From assembly GCF_900176005.1 (NCBI RefSeq), contig NZ_LT838272.1:1383587-1447586 (forward strand): 64,000 nucleotides of DNA. Reading direction: 5' to 3'. The DNA is from Thermanaeromonas toyohensis ToBE (lineage in GTDB: Bacteria > Bacillota > DSM-521 > Neomoorellales > Neomoorellaceae). This document shows, one piece after another, positions 25,660-35,735 of the stretch (positions are counted from its first letter, which is position 1; the number at the start of each line of letters is the position of its first letter). Position numbers and translations under genes: made by a program. The notes under the pieces were generated by a model. That model did no database searches and was not told the DNA's origin. It saw nothing but the letters and a program-made list of their open reading frames with translations.

Positions 25660-25722
25660 AGGTTAACAGTATTCAATATTCACCGAATAACTTAACAAAT
25701 ATTACGCAAGGAGGGTACTTTT

Positions 25723-26943
25723 ATGAACAAGTTTGATGCTGCCAGCTTAAAGCCTGTTCGTGAGGTGTTTATTAAATACCGTACTTTAAGCCCTGTAATA
25801 CAGACATATCCTTCCGATTCCCAGGGCGAACAGGGAACGGTTTACGGGAGGACTATGCCCGTATTTGTGAGGAAAGACGACGGTAACGGGTATGAGCGCG
25901 TAGATCTGCCAGTAGTGAGCGGGAGCGGGGTACGCTGCCCAGCGCGCAGTGCTTTCGTACGCGCCGTCCTCGCTAGGCTGGGGTATGTAAAGGATGGCCG
26001 GGTAGAGATCCCGGGCGAAAACGGCTTTGCCCTTGCCGAAACCTTGATCAAGGGAGGCAGAAACACGGCAGGAGAAAAACCTCTCGACTTGAGCCACGAG
26101 GACTTGCGGAAGGTCTATACCGAATTGCCGTTTTTCGGAATGTTCGGCAGCTTCCAGGTTCCGGGATGCCTCGGGGTCTCATTTGCAGTCCCGTTGGTGG
26201 AGAGGGGGTTGCTTGGACTGCCCAAGAACCATAGTTTTGCGGGAGACGCGATACCCGCTGACGGCCTGAAGGAGCACCGGGAGTTCAGTGGAGTTTACAC
26301 GGAGGTAGAAGGCGTTGCCGGCGATGAAGGGGCAAGCATAGAGCGTTTTATAGCTTTCTGCTCGGAACTGAACAAAGGGCTCGGGGACGCGGTCGAGACT
26401 GACTTCAACGACACGCCGCCCGGTGAGCAAAAAGCGCGAACGGCGCAGTTCAAAGAATTCATGTACGGGCTTTCGCGTGTCAATCTATCGAGTTTTGATG
26501 ACCTTGCCTCGAAGCTCGCTGCCAGGCTGAACGTAAAGTTCGATAAAGACACCGTTGATGCCAAGATCGGGGCCCTAGCGAACAAAATTTCTGGCCTTAT
26601 GCGGAGACAGAACATATACAAGGTCGTCCACTTTATTCCTGCGGGAACACCGCTGCTATGTAAGATTTACCTGCTGCCGAACCCGGGTGAAGACCGGATG
26701 GAAGAGTGCTTTGACGCGTACGTAGAGTTTGTCCTTGCCCGGCCAACGCTCGGGGGGATGGCCGGCAGGGGGTTCGGTTTGGTCGAAGCGGAGGCAAGGT
26801 TCGCGGATAATACCACATTTGAAGAGCGTTCCAGAGCACAAAATTTCTGGACATGGGTCGACCAGAATGCCGAAAGCATTAGGACAAATCTGGAATGGCT
26901 TCGAGAGAAATTAGTAACTCCTGGCAGAACTAAGAAAAAATAA
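25723..26943 (+). CDS. csf2: Csf2, Cas7-like backbone subunit
   Basis: 406 aa from ATG 25723 (AAGGAGGG). Cas7-family RAMP that polymerises along the crRNA spacer. The N-terminus shows the type IV Cas7 pattern (YRTLSPVIQTYPSDSQGEQG, then VDLPVVSGSGVRCPARSAF, the usual VSGNSIRG region), and the C-terminus has the Gly-rich loop GGMAGRGFGLVEAEARF. A helical insertion lies between about 190 and 290. The order csf1-csf2-csf3 is conserved in type IV loci. Confidence 0.82.
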   Translation: MNKFDAASLKPVREVFIKYRTLSPVIQTYPSDSQGEQGTVYGRTMPVFVRKDDGNGYERVDLPVVSGSGVRCPARSAFVRAVLARLGYVKDGRVEIPGENGFALAETLIKGGRNTAGEKPLDLSHEDLRKVYTELPFFGMFGSFQVPGCLGVSFAVPLVERGLLGLPKNHSFAGDAIPADGLKEHREFSGVYTEVEGVAGDEGASIERFIAFCSELNKGLGDAVETDFNDTPPGEQKARTAQFKEFMYGLSRVNLSSFDDLASKLAARLNVKFDKDTVDAKIGALANKISGLMRRQNIYKVVHFIPAGTPLLCKIYLLPNPGEDRMEECFDAYVEFVLARPTLGGMAGRGFGLVEAEARFADNTTFEERSRAQNFWTWVDQNAESIRTNLEWLREKLVTPGRTKKK

Positions 26944-27111
26944 CGAGCTAAATATCGTATCTCCACAGGCAGGGCAGTGCTGCTGGTTCCTCGCATTAGT
27001 CTTGTTTTGTAGCAATTTTTAAAAAGTGCTACCCATAGTGAGGAGCGGCACACTGCCCAAGCCCCGGGTCAAAGCTGACAGAGGGCAAGAACTGCAAGGA
27101 GGGCTTCCCAA

Positions 27112-27861
27112 ATGAGACCCCTCGTTATAGATATGTACTTGGCTTCTCCCTTGGCGCTTCCCTATAAGAAGCCCGTGTACCCGCTCCATTTTGACTCACT
27201 GGTAGTAGCCGCGCTGGCGCTGGAGCAGCGTAGCTACTACCGGGCCTTTGCTGGGGACGGCTTCGATCCGGAAAATGACGTGTTTTCTCCCGGCCGCAAC
27301 CCCGATGTACCCCTAGCCGTGCTGGAAAAGAACGGTATAAAGATTTACTGTGCCTCTGCTGCAATAGTGCCTGATGCCAGCAACGTTAGCGCGCTCCGTG
27401 TATCCTGGGTTAAAACCGCCCCAGAACGGGCGCTTATCGATGCTGCAAAAGGGATTTATGACAATGTGTGGAAGGAGCCGCGTCCAGGCAGTTACCTCTG
27501 TCTTTGCGTCCCAAGAGTGCGGTTTTTCTGCGTTGGGGACAGCAAGAGGTTAAAAGACCTCCTGTCGCTGATAAGGGGGGTGGGGGTCGGGAGGCAGGCG
27601 GGTTTCGGCCAGATTGAAGCCGTCCACATTCAGCCAGCACCGTCGGGCGCAGACCCCGAGGCGTGGGGGGTGTTGTGGCGCGGGACACCCGTGCGCTACA
27701 TACCGGTTGGCATGTACCCGGACGGGGCCGCTAAGGGTTGGCGGAGGGTGTGTGCGGCAGCCAGGCCGCCTTACTGGCACCCGGCAATGCGCGAACTGTG
27801 CTGGGCACCGTCGGGGATTTTGCTGGCCCCGGAATGCGCGACCCTTTACCTTGAGAGATAG
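27112..27861 (+). CDS. csf3: Csf3, Cas5-like subunit
   Basis: 249 aa from ATG 27112 (AAGGAGGG). Cas5-family RAMP that caps the 5' handle of the crRNA. The N-terminal strand MRPLVIDMYLASPLALPYKK followed by HFDSLVVAALALE matches Csf3, and the Gly-rich loop GVGVGRQAGFGQIEAV at about 154-169 is the RAMP signature. The C-terminal part (VRYIPVGMYP ... RPPYWHPAMRELCWAP) is also Csf3-like. Confidence 0.82.
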   Translation: MRPLVIDMYLASPLALPYKKPVYPLHFDSLVVAALALEQRSYYRAFAGDGFDPENDVFSPGRNPDVPLAVLEKNGIKIYCASAAIVPDASNVSALRVSWVKTAPERALIDAAKGIYDNVWKEPRPGSYLCLCVPRVRFFCVGDSKRLKDLLSLIRGVGVGRQAGFGQIEAVHIQPAPSGADPEAWGVLWRGTPVRYIPVGMYPDGAAKGWRRVCAAARPPYWHPAMRELCWAPSGILLAPECATLYLER

Positions 27862-27883
27862 AAAACTCTGGTGGAGGTGAATC

Positions 27884-30466
27884 ATGGTGTCGGCAGCTGA
27901 GACCCTGAGCGTGCGTGTTATTTCGGTTCCCAGAAGACTGGAGGCCGGGGCGGAAGACCCGGGGGCGTGGGGTAAGTTTTACATCTTTCACGGCCCGCGC
28001 AAAGGTGAAGAATACCTATTTACCGGGCCGGTGCTTGAAGTATGCAAGCTCATAAAGCCCAACATCCTGGCCGTAGTGAGAGGAGAATTTGTCCCGTGCA
28101 GTATTGACAGAACTACGGGACGGGGCTTTTACGTGCATAAGGCTGGGGACTTTGTAGTGGCACCGGACCCTGATGTCCTGGCTACAATGGCAGACATTAC
28201 CGGTGTTCCTATTTCGTTTGAGGAGTTCAGCTCCTGCCTTGGATACCTTAAGGCGTGCAGCCTCCAGGAAGCGAGGTGCGTTCTGGAAGCGTCCCCGGAC
28301 CGGATCGACGGCCTGATTTCCGCTGTGGGCGCGGAACTGGCAAACAAGTTCCTCAAGTGGATAGGTTGGGAGAGGAAGTGGGGGGCGGACCAGCTCGAGG
28401 GTTTATTCCAGGCATGCGGCCTTGAGAATGAGCTGGACTACAGCTACGTCTGGAGTGCTGCAAAAGCACTCCGCTTCCGCGCTTCTCGCAGGGGAGTAAA
28501 CGTGGCGGACCTTGTCCGGGAACACCCGTATGTTCTTTCCCAGGTGTGGGACGACGACGGGCTCACACGGCAGGTGATAAAGGCTGTACTTCGCTCAACG
28601 GGGTGCTCCGATTGGGAAAGGGCGAAGGAAATGGCGGCCGTCGCCGCCGTGCAGTTAGTCAAGAGGGAAATGGATCGGGGGCACTCTTTCACCTGGAAGG
28701 AACGGGTCACTGGAGCCATGCTCAATGCGGCGGAGGATGAAATGCCCGGCCTCAAAAGAAATGACGCCGAGCGTCCCGAGCTGCTAAGGCAGGTGTGGGA
28801 CGTACTGCACTCGAGCGATGCGAGCTTCCTGCATGGAGGCCTCAGGAGCGAGAAGGACGGTACTAACATATCCTTCCAGGAGATAGCACGGGAGACTGAA
28901 ATCGTACCGAAAAACAACAAGTTCATTGCTGTATACGCGACGGGTGTGTACTTCGCAGAAAAGAAGGCGGCAGAGCGGCTGGCGGATGTGGTCTTTTCGG
29001 AAAGTAACATCGAAATCGACGAAGACGAATTGCTGGAGCAGTTCACGCGTGCTGCCACAGAGGAAGGGTGCAAACCGGACCAGGAGCAGCTGGACTTCGC
29101 CAGGTCCGTGGCGCGGAACAGGGTGACCGTGCTGGTGGGCGAAGCGGGCTCTGGTAAGACAAAGGCGGTGCGCTGGCTGGTGAATGCCCTTAACCGTGTG
29201 CTGCGGGGCTACCATGCACCGGTTCTCGCCCCGACGGCGCTGGCAGCGTACCGTGCTGCCCGGAAGACTACAGGGGATCCCTCGACGATACACCGCTTTG
29301 TTAGGTTCCTGACTGAGGACGCCGACGTCTTTATAGAAGACCCCTCTGGTTTTGAGGAGGGCAGCGGGGAATACGCACTTCCGCTGGTGGTGGTTGATGA
29401 GAGTTCGATGTTGGGTCCCGTGCTGCTGAGGAGGCTGCTCTGGTACTGCGGTACGGCGACACGGTATGTTTTTGCTGGGGATCCCGTCCAGCTGCCCCCT
29501 GTGGGGCCAGGCGGAACGTTTAATGCGCTGATCCGGCTCGCCCGTGAGGGCACGCCGGGGTTCAGCCTGGTGGAACTGACGCAGAACCACCGCGTTGCCC
29601 AGGGGTCGGAGATCTACGATGCCGCACGGCGCGTTAGGTCCGGATATCCACTGCCCGAAAGAGCGAAGGGCATCGATGTTATATATGCGAAGTCAGCCGC
29701 TGAGGCAGTGGAAAAGTGTGTTGAGGTGGTCCGGGGGATGTACGCAAAATGGCCCGACGCGCCGGGTGAGCTGCTTGTGCTGACGCCTCGCAGGCATCGC
29801 TCGGTGGGGCTCGTGGGCGCGGAAGACCTCAACGACGCCCTGGCTGCAGCCTTTGGGTTTTCGCAGGGTTTCGCCCCCGGGGTTCCGGTGGTGGCGGTGC
29901 GAAATGATTATGCCGACCGGCCGGACATCCACCCCAGGTGGGTGCGCGAGAAAAGGCATCCGAGGAGGAACGTCCACGTGTTCAACGGTACTCCCGGGGT
30001 AGTGCACAGGGTGCGCGGGGACGAGCTGTCGGTCGTGTACGATGTTGCGGGCGACTTCCAGGAGGTATGGTACACGAAGGAAGAGGCACCTTACTTTGTC
30101 GAGCGCGCGTTTGCGATGACGGTGCATAAGGCCCAGGGCGGGCAGGCCAGAAACGTAGTGCTCGTCCTCCTCAACAGGCTCGCAGACCGGTCGCTGCTGT
30201 ACACCGCGGTATCGAGGTGCAATGACGAACCGGCGGGCATTGGGCGGGTTGTAATAATAACGAGGCCCGAATTTGCCGAGGCGCACTATGCCCGGCCTGA
30301 GTGGGCCGAGCTTGCTGAAACGGAGGATGCAGGAGACGAAGCAGCCCCTGTCCAACGGCCGGTGCTGGCTGCTCTCTACCACAGGGTAAAGAGGGAGATA
30401 GGGCGCAGGCCGGGCGCGGTGTTCATAGGGCGCCCTGATGAAGAGATACCGGTGTTCAGCGCATGA
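27884..30466 (+). CDS. RecD-like SF1 helicase of type IV-D CRISPR
   Basis: 860 aa from ATG 27884. ATP-dependent SF1B helicase. Walker A GEAGSGKTKAV at about 418, Walker B VVVDESSML near 501, motif III FAGDPVQLPPVG, and the C-terminal UvrD-like MTVHKAQGGQARNVVLVL (about 744) with LLYTAVSR (about 773). The N-terminal 400 residues resemble the helical/HhH regions of RecD2. Type IV-A systems carry DinG here; replacement by a RecD-type helicase marks IV-D. After target binding the helicase presumably unwinds DNA or strips the complex, since no Cas3 or nuclease is present. The gene ends 100 bases before the main array. Confidence 0.87.
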   Translation: MVSAAETLSVRVISVPRRLEAGAEDPGAWGKFYIFHGPRKGEEYLFTGPVLEVCKLIKPNILAVVRGEFVPCSIDRTTGRGFYVHKAGDFVVAPDPDVLATMADITGVPISFEEFSSCLGYLKACSLQEARCVLEASPDRIDGLISAVGAELANKFLKWIGWERKWGADQLEGLFQACGLENELDYSYVWSAAKALRFRASRRGVNVADLVREHPYVLSQVWDDDGLTRQVIKAVLRSTGCSDWERAKEMAAVAAVQLVKREMDRGHSFTWKERVTGAMLNAAEDEMPGLKRNDAERPELLRQVWDVLHSSDASFLHGGLRSEKDGTNISFQEIARETEIVPKNNKFIAVYATGVYFAEKKAAERLADVVFSESNIEIDEDELLEQFTRAATEEGCKPDQEQLDFARSVARNRVTVLVGEAGSGKTKAVRWLVNALNRVLRGYHAPVLAPTALAAYRAARKTTGDPSTIHRFVRFLTEDADVFIEDPSGFEEGSGEYALPLVVVDESSMLGPVLLRRLLWYCGTATRYVFAGDPVQLPPVGPGGTFNALIRLAREGTPGFSLVELTQNHRVAQGSEIYDAARRVRSGYPLPERAKGIDVIYAKSAAEAVEKCVEVVRGMYAKWPDAPGELLVLTPRRHRSVGLVGAEDLNDALAAAFGFSQGFAPGVPVVAVRNDYADRPDIHPRWVREKRHPRRNVHVFNGTPGVVHRVRGDELSVVYDVAGDFQEVWYTKEEAPYFVERAFAMTVHKAQGGQARNVVLVLLNRLADRSLLYTAVSRCNDEPAGIGRVVIITRPEFAEAHYARPEWAELAETEDAGDEAAPVQRPVLAALYHRVKREIGRRPGAVFIGRPDEEIPVFSA

Positions 30467-30568
30467 GCCGTAGCTGTTTGGCGTCGTTCTTCAGCAATCT
30501 GTTCGCAATCGGAGGTAGACGACAGGACGTATCCAGGACTGCTTGCAGCTAAGAGCTATCAAGCAGGA
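30467..30568 (+). promoter_or_regulatory. Presumed leader of main CRISPR array
   Basis: About 100 bases between the helicase stop and the first repeat. The repeats are best conserved on this side and decay at the far end, which places the leader here. No AT-rich typical leader or clear -35/-10 pair is visible; the array may be read from the cas promoter. Confidence 0.45.
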
Positions 30569-33500
30569 GTTTAGTTTCCACCTAGAAGGGGTTGTAACGC
30601 CAGTGCCCCTGCAAAGGCGCCGGCTGCGGCATGAGTGTTTAGTTTCCACCTAGAAGGGGTTGTAACATCATGCACTTGTTGGCGTGTACGCATAGAAATA
30701 TAGTTTACTTTCCACCTAGAAGGGGTTGTAACCGGATCTCTATGCGGGACACGCGTTCAATGAAGGCGAGTTTAGTTTCCACCTGTAAGGGGTTGTAACG
30801 TTTACTACCGTGGGCTTGGTAGAACTCCATGAAGGCGTTTAGTTTCCACCTATAAGGGGTTGTAACGGTGCTTGGAAATAGCTAGCCAGTACGTCTACCG
30901 CGGTTTAGTTTCCACCTATAAGGGGTTGTAACAAGCGGACGGCAAACATTTCGTCCGGGCAGGAAGGGGTTTAGTTTCCACCTATGAGGGGTTGTAACTG
31001 GAGTGTAACAACGCGCCGACTGTCACCGGTATGGTAGTTTAGTTTCCACCTATAAGGGGTTGTAACATAAGTCTTACGGCTCTCCAAAAAGATAGCTAGC
31101 GTGTTTAGTCACCACCTATAAGGGGTTGTAAGCTGTTTTTAAGCTTCCCCGCAAAAATTTCACCCACAAGTTTAGTTTCCACCTATAAGGGGTTGTAACC
31201 CACTAGTTTCCGGCCATCCGGCGCCCGGAAGAGCTGTTTAATTTCCACCTATAAGGGGTTGTAATAAGGCTAACCTTCCGCAAAAAGCGAAAGTGTGGGA
31301 ACGCGTCTGGTTTCCACCTATAAGGGGTTGTAACAGAGCGTCGCCAGCCAATGGCAGGGTATAGTTTAGTTTCCACCTATAAGGGGTTGTAACATATGAA
31401 GAGCAAATGCATGCGCTGATGTTGACTGAGTCGGGTTTCCACCTATAAGGGGTTGTAAAATATGGCAGGAAATATCACAGTGGGCCGAGAAGTTTGGTTT
31501 CCACCTATAAGCGGTTGTAACGAGTGGATTAGCGGGTAAGCCCTGTCTTCCTTTGCCGGTTTAGTTTCCACCTATAAGGGGTTGTAACCTGTCATAAACT
31601 AGTATGATTGCTTTCCCTTGCCAGTTTAGTTTCCATCCATAAGGGGTTGTAACTATGTCGCTATCACCCACTTAGCTAGCTGTGGAATAGTTTAGTTTCA
31701 ACCTATATGGATTGTAACGCATATAAAAGCTCGGGTGCTGGTCGTTATGTGCCGGGTTTAGTTACCACCTATAAGGGGTTGTAACGGAGTAGGGAGGAAG
31801 TCACTTACCTCAGTTAACCTGGTTTAGTTACCACCTATAAGGGGTTGTAACGAACGTAAATTCGACCCAAACACCAAGCTTTGGTACGGTTTAGTTACCA
31901 CCTATAGGGGTTGTAACACTAAAGCATGTTTTTCTTGATGCTCAGACTGATGGTTTAGTTACCACCTATAAGGGGTTGTAACGGATCCTTTACCCCTCGC
32001 CCAATCATGTCCACAACGGTTTAGTTTCCACCTATAAGGGGTTGTAACAACACTGGTCCATATTCTTGCGCTTCCCATTCTCCGGTTTAGTTTCCACCCA
32101 TAAGGGGTTGTAAGAGATTTATGAACTCGCCTACTTTCCAAACATCAAACGCGTTTGGTTTGCGCCTATAAGGGGTTGTAACGCTATCATCAAAACCGGG
32201 TCGGCCAGAGGACCCCGAGTTTGGTTTGCGCCTATAAGGGGTTGTAACCCGCGCTCCCCAAAGGCCCTCAGGGCCACCAAAACAGGGTTTAGTCTCCACC
32301 TATAAGGGGTTGTAACGGAGCTATCCTGTACAGGCCAGGGAGGTGCTGGAGGGTTTACTTTCCACCTATACGGGGTTGTAACAAAGTAGTCCACAGCGCG
32401 TGGCGCAGGATGTTTTGTTTCCACCTATAAGGGGTTGTAATGTCTGTGCCCCAGCATCGCGCTGTATCTCCTGTTTGGTTTCCGCCTATAAGGGGTTGTA
32501 AGCCACTTCGGGGGTTCGGGCCTGCTTCCCGAGCGTGAGTTTTGTTTCCACCTATAAGGGGTTGTAAGGGTTTCTGTCTGATATAGCTGAGGTTGAACGG
32601 GTAGCGTTTAGTTCCCACCTATAAAGGGTTTTAACGGTTGCCAACGGGTTCCCGGTCCAGTCGGAAGGGTCGCGTTTGGTTTCCACTTATGAGGGGTTGT
32701 AAGAACGTACTCATACCCGACAAAGTGCGGGCTAGAGAAGTTTGGTTTCCACCTATAAGGGGTTGTAACTCGCATCATCGCCCGTTATACCCAAATGCTT
32801 TAGCGTTTTGGTTTCCACCTACAGGGAGTTGTAACCCTTTTTGCCCATTTTTCGTGTCCCCTGGCTGAGTTTAGTTTCCACCTATAAGGGGTTGTAACCA
32901 ATAGGCATATTAAAAATTGTCAGGGCTTGGGCAAGGTTCAGTTTCCACCTATAAGAGGTTGTAACATAAGGGGTTGTAACGCGGTAATTTCGTCTGCTCC
33001 CAAGGCCTCCAGCAAGTTTAGTTTCCACCTAGAAGGGGTTGTAACTGGCTAGCAGGATGCCCTCTGCCACTTCTTCACGTTCGTTTAGTTTCCACCTAGA
33101 AGGGATTGTAATCCTGCTAATCAATACGTACGCAAGAAGTGCGTACCTGTTTAGTTTCCACCTAGAAGGGGTTGTAACGGGCACGTATGGAAAGGCCCTT
33201 GCTCTCCCTAATCCGTTTAGTTTCCACCTATAGGGGCCTGTAACGCAGCGAAAAGGCTCTCCGTGTCTATCGCGCCTTCCACGTTTAGTTTCCGCCTATA
33301 AGGGATTGTAACCGCTAAACGGTGGGCTTCAACAGCTCGGGCGTAACGTTTAGTTTCCACCTATAAGGGGTTGTAACAACCCTGGTCCATATTCTTGCGG
33401 TTCCCATTCTCCGGTTTGGTTTCCATCTATAAGGGGTTGTAAGGGAAAATCAGCACTATTGTGGGGGCAGCATTGGTTGTTTAGTTTCTGCCCATAAGGG

Positions 33501-35371
33501 GTTGTAACGGCCATGCTGGTAAGTCTTCCAGGAAACCGGATCCGCGTTTAGTTTTCACCTATAAGGGGTTGTAACGATTTAGAGCCAGATCGTGAAGGTT
33601 AAACCCGCGCGGGTTTAGTTTTAACCTATAAGGGGTTGTAACTCCAGGTATAGCCACCATACGCGGCAGTGCCAGAAGGTTTAGTTTCAACCTATAAGGG
33701 GTTGTAACGGTAGAAATTTTAGAGGCCACGGTAAACACCACAGGTTTAGTTTCAACCTATAAGGGGTTGTAACCCTTCCACGTTCTCTCTTTTTAGCAAC
33801 GATTTTATTGTTTAGTTTCAACCTATAAGGGGTTGTAACATGACCTGTTCGTAGGTATGCCCCCAGGCAATTTGGTCTAGTTTCCACTTATAAGGGGTTG
33901 TAACGTAAGCCTCGTACTCGGGGCGGCAGGGTACCACGGGTTTAGTTTCCACCTATAAGGGGTTGTAAGATAAGTACATCCAGAAGGTTCTAAACCAGAA
34001 GTTGGGTTTAGTTTCCACCTATAAGGGGTTGTAAGGGCAGTCTCCACAAAATACTATAACACAAGAAACAAGTTTAGTTTCCACCCATAAGGGGTTGTAA
34101 CTTCGAGCGGTCGCGGTTCCAATGCTTGGCGTCAGGGGTTTAGTTTCCACCTATAAGGGGTTGTAACTTGTAACAAGGTAAACCCCGCTGGCAGTCTGCA
34201 ACAACCTTAGTTTCCACCTATAAGGGGGTGTAACGCTTTAATTGCTGCCGCCATTTCGCCTCGGACGTCGAAGTTTACTTTCCACCTATAACGAGCTGTA
34301 ACTGGCGAAGAACGATACGGGCGCGACGTGGGTGGACCGTTTAGTTTCTACCAATAAGGGGTTGTAAGATAAGGAGTTGTAACAGGGTTTGATATCGTTG
34401 GAGGTTCATTTTAGGTTTGGTTTCTACCTTAAAGGGGTTGTAACCGGATGGCCTTTAGTCGGAGTTTATACTTGTACCAGGTTTGGTTTCTACCTTAAAG
34501 GGGTTGTAACAGCTATCGCCGCGGTGCTGGTGAAGGAACCTGCGGGTTTGGTTTCTACCTTAAAGGGGTTGTAACGCTCTTTACCCTTCGCCACGTCGTA
34601 AATCAACTTAAAAGTTTGGTTTCTACCTTAAAGGGGTTGTAACCCGTTTCCGCTTACTCTCATACAGGCCCAAGTACGCGTTGGGTTTCTACCTTAAAAG
34701 GGTTGTAACTAGTGTTGGAGTGATTCGTGTGTTACGAGAGCTCCAGTTTGATTTTTACGTTAAAGGGGTTGTAACAATTAGGTTTACTCCATGCTCAACT
34801 GAAATAACAAGTTGGGTTTCTCCCTTGAAGGGGTTGTAACATGGTAAGTCTGTATTTACCCAAGCCGCATCTTTTACCCTTGGTTTCTACCCTAAAGGGG
34901 TTGTAACTGACACCAGCACTCCTGCTCAGGTTTCGCGAGTCCGTAAAAGTTTGGTTTGCACCTTAGAGGGGTTGTAACCAACTCATGGTGCATTAGCGGC
35001 AGGACCTGGTACCGGGTTTGGTTTCTGTCTTAAAGCGGTCGTAACGCTATAGGGAGATGGCTATGAGATGTTGAAATTCGCATTTGGTTTCCACCTTAAA
35101 GAGGTTGTACCAGAGAGTTCTAATCGCACTTCCTCCGCTTCCCGCTCGGTTCGGTCTCTACCTTAAAGGAGTTGTAACGAAAGTCGGTTTCTCGGGGGCT
35201 GGCGACCTTGAAGGTTTTCTGCCTTAAAAGGGTTATAACCGTATGACCTGCCTTGCTTGTCCTGTGATCCATTTGGGGCTTGTTTCTACCGTTAAAGGGG
35301 GTATAACGGTTTTTATTCCAGGCGGCGGCACCTGGTGTTCAGTTTTGTTTCAATGTTAAACGGGTTTATAA
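30569..35371 (+). CRISPR. Main CRISPR array, about 73 repeats
   Basis: Thirty-base repeat GTTTAGTTTCCACC followed by TATAAGGGGTTGTAAC, with spacers mostly 35-40 bases; I count about 73 repeats by eye. Repeats vary: early ones have CCTAGAAGG, the middle CCTATAAGG or TTACCACC, and from about 34414 onward the variant GTTTGGTTTCTACC with CTTAAAGGGG, with strong decay after 35080. Two repeats carry an extra 15-base half-repeat (ends 32980 and 34383), and two spacers are nearly identical (32049-32084 and 33378-33413). No cas1/cas2 accompanies it, so spacer uptake must rely on another system or be past. Confidence 0.97.
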
Positions 35372-35407
35372 CTTACCCGGTTTGCGCTACCACGGCCTGG
35401 TGTTCCA

Positions 35408-35639
35408 GTCTGTTTTTGCTTCCGCGTTCAAGGAGTTATTAAGAAGGGATTATAGCAAAGATCTTGCTTCGCCAAGCGGGGGAAATTGGATTATTTTGTT
35501 TTTGCCTGAAAGGGATTTATTAGGCACGCTAGACACGAGAGAATTTTACGAATACAACCGGATTTCCCGAAAGTATTTGTGGGGCTGGCGCGGTTTGGAG
35601 AACGGGCCCGCAGGGGTTAGCGGGAGAAAGCGCCTCTAG
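35408..35639 (+). pseudogene. AbiEi-like antitoxin fragment
   Basis: The frame reads LPERDLLGTLDTREFYEYNR then ISRKYLWGWRGLENG to a TAG at 35639. This matches the middle of the intact AbiEi-like protein at 36574-37200 (FEYHRISRRFFWGWRDLGNG). The beginning is lost in the decayed end of the CRISPR array, and the end breaks after GRKRL. It is a partial duplicate, probably left by an earlier insertion or recombination at the array's trailer. Confidence 0.7.
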
Positions 35640-35687
35640 ATTTTAGAAGATATCTGCCAAATTTCGCGAACGGTAGATGGGCTAGGT

Positions 35688-35716
35688 TTGACAAAATTAA
35701 CAAGAAAGTATACAAT
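35688..35716 (+). promoter_or_regulatory. Consensus promoter of abiE operon
   Basis: TTGACA at 35688-35693, 17-base spacer, TACAAT at 35711-35716, 20 bases before the TTG start of the AbiEii-like gene. The -10 lies close to the start codon, so the 5' leader would be very short. Confidence 0.7.
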
Positions 35717-35735
35717 GTGAAACGGGTGGTGCCAC

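Noticed and set aside
21537-30466. Type I or type III CRISPR effector
   Set aside because: No cas3, cas10, cas8 of normal size or CARF gene is present; the subunits and the zinc-finger Csf1-like protein fit type IV and the helicase is RecD-like.
31959-34574. Open frames through the CRISPR array giving repeated TTPYRWKLN or RFGFYLKGVV peptides
   Set aside because: They are translations of the CRISPR repeats; unit length and repetition follow the array, and there are no ribosome binding sites.
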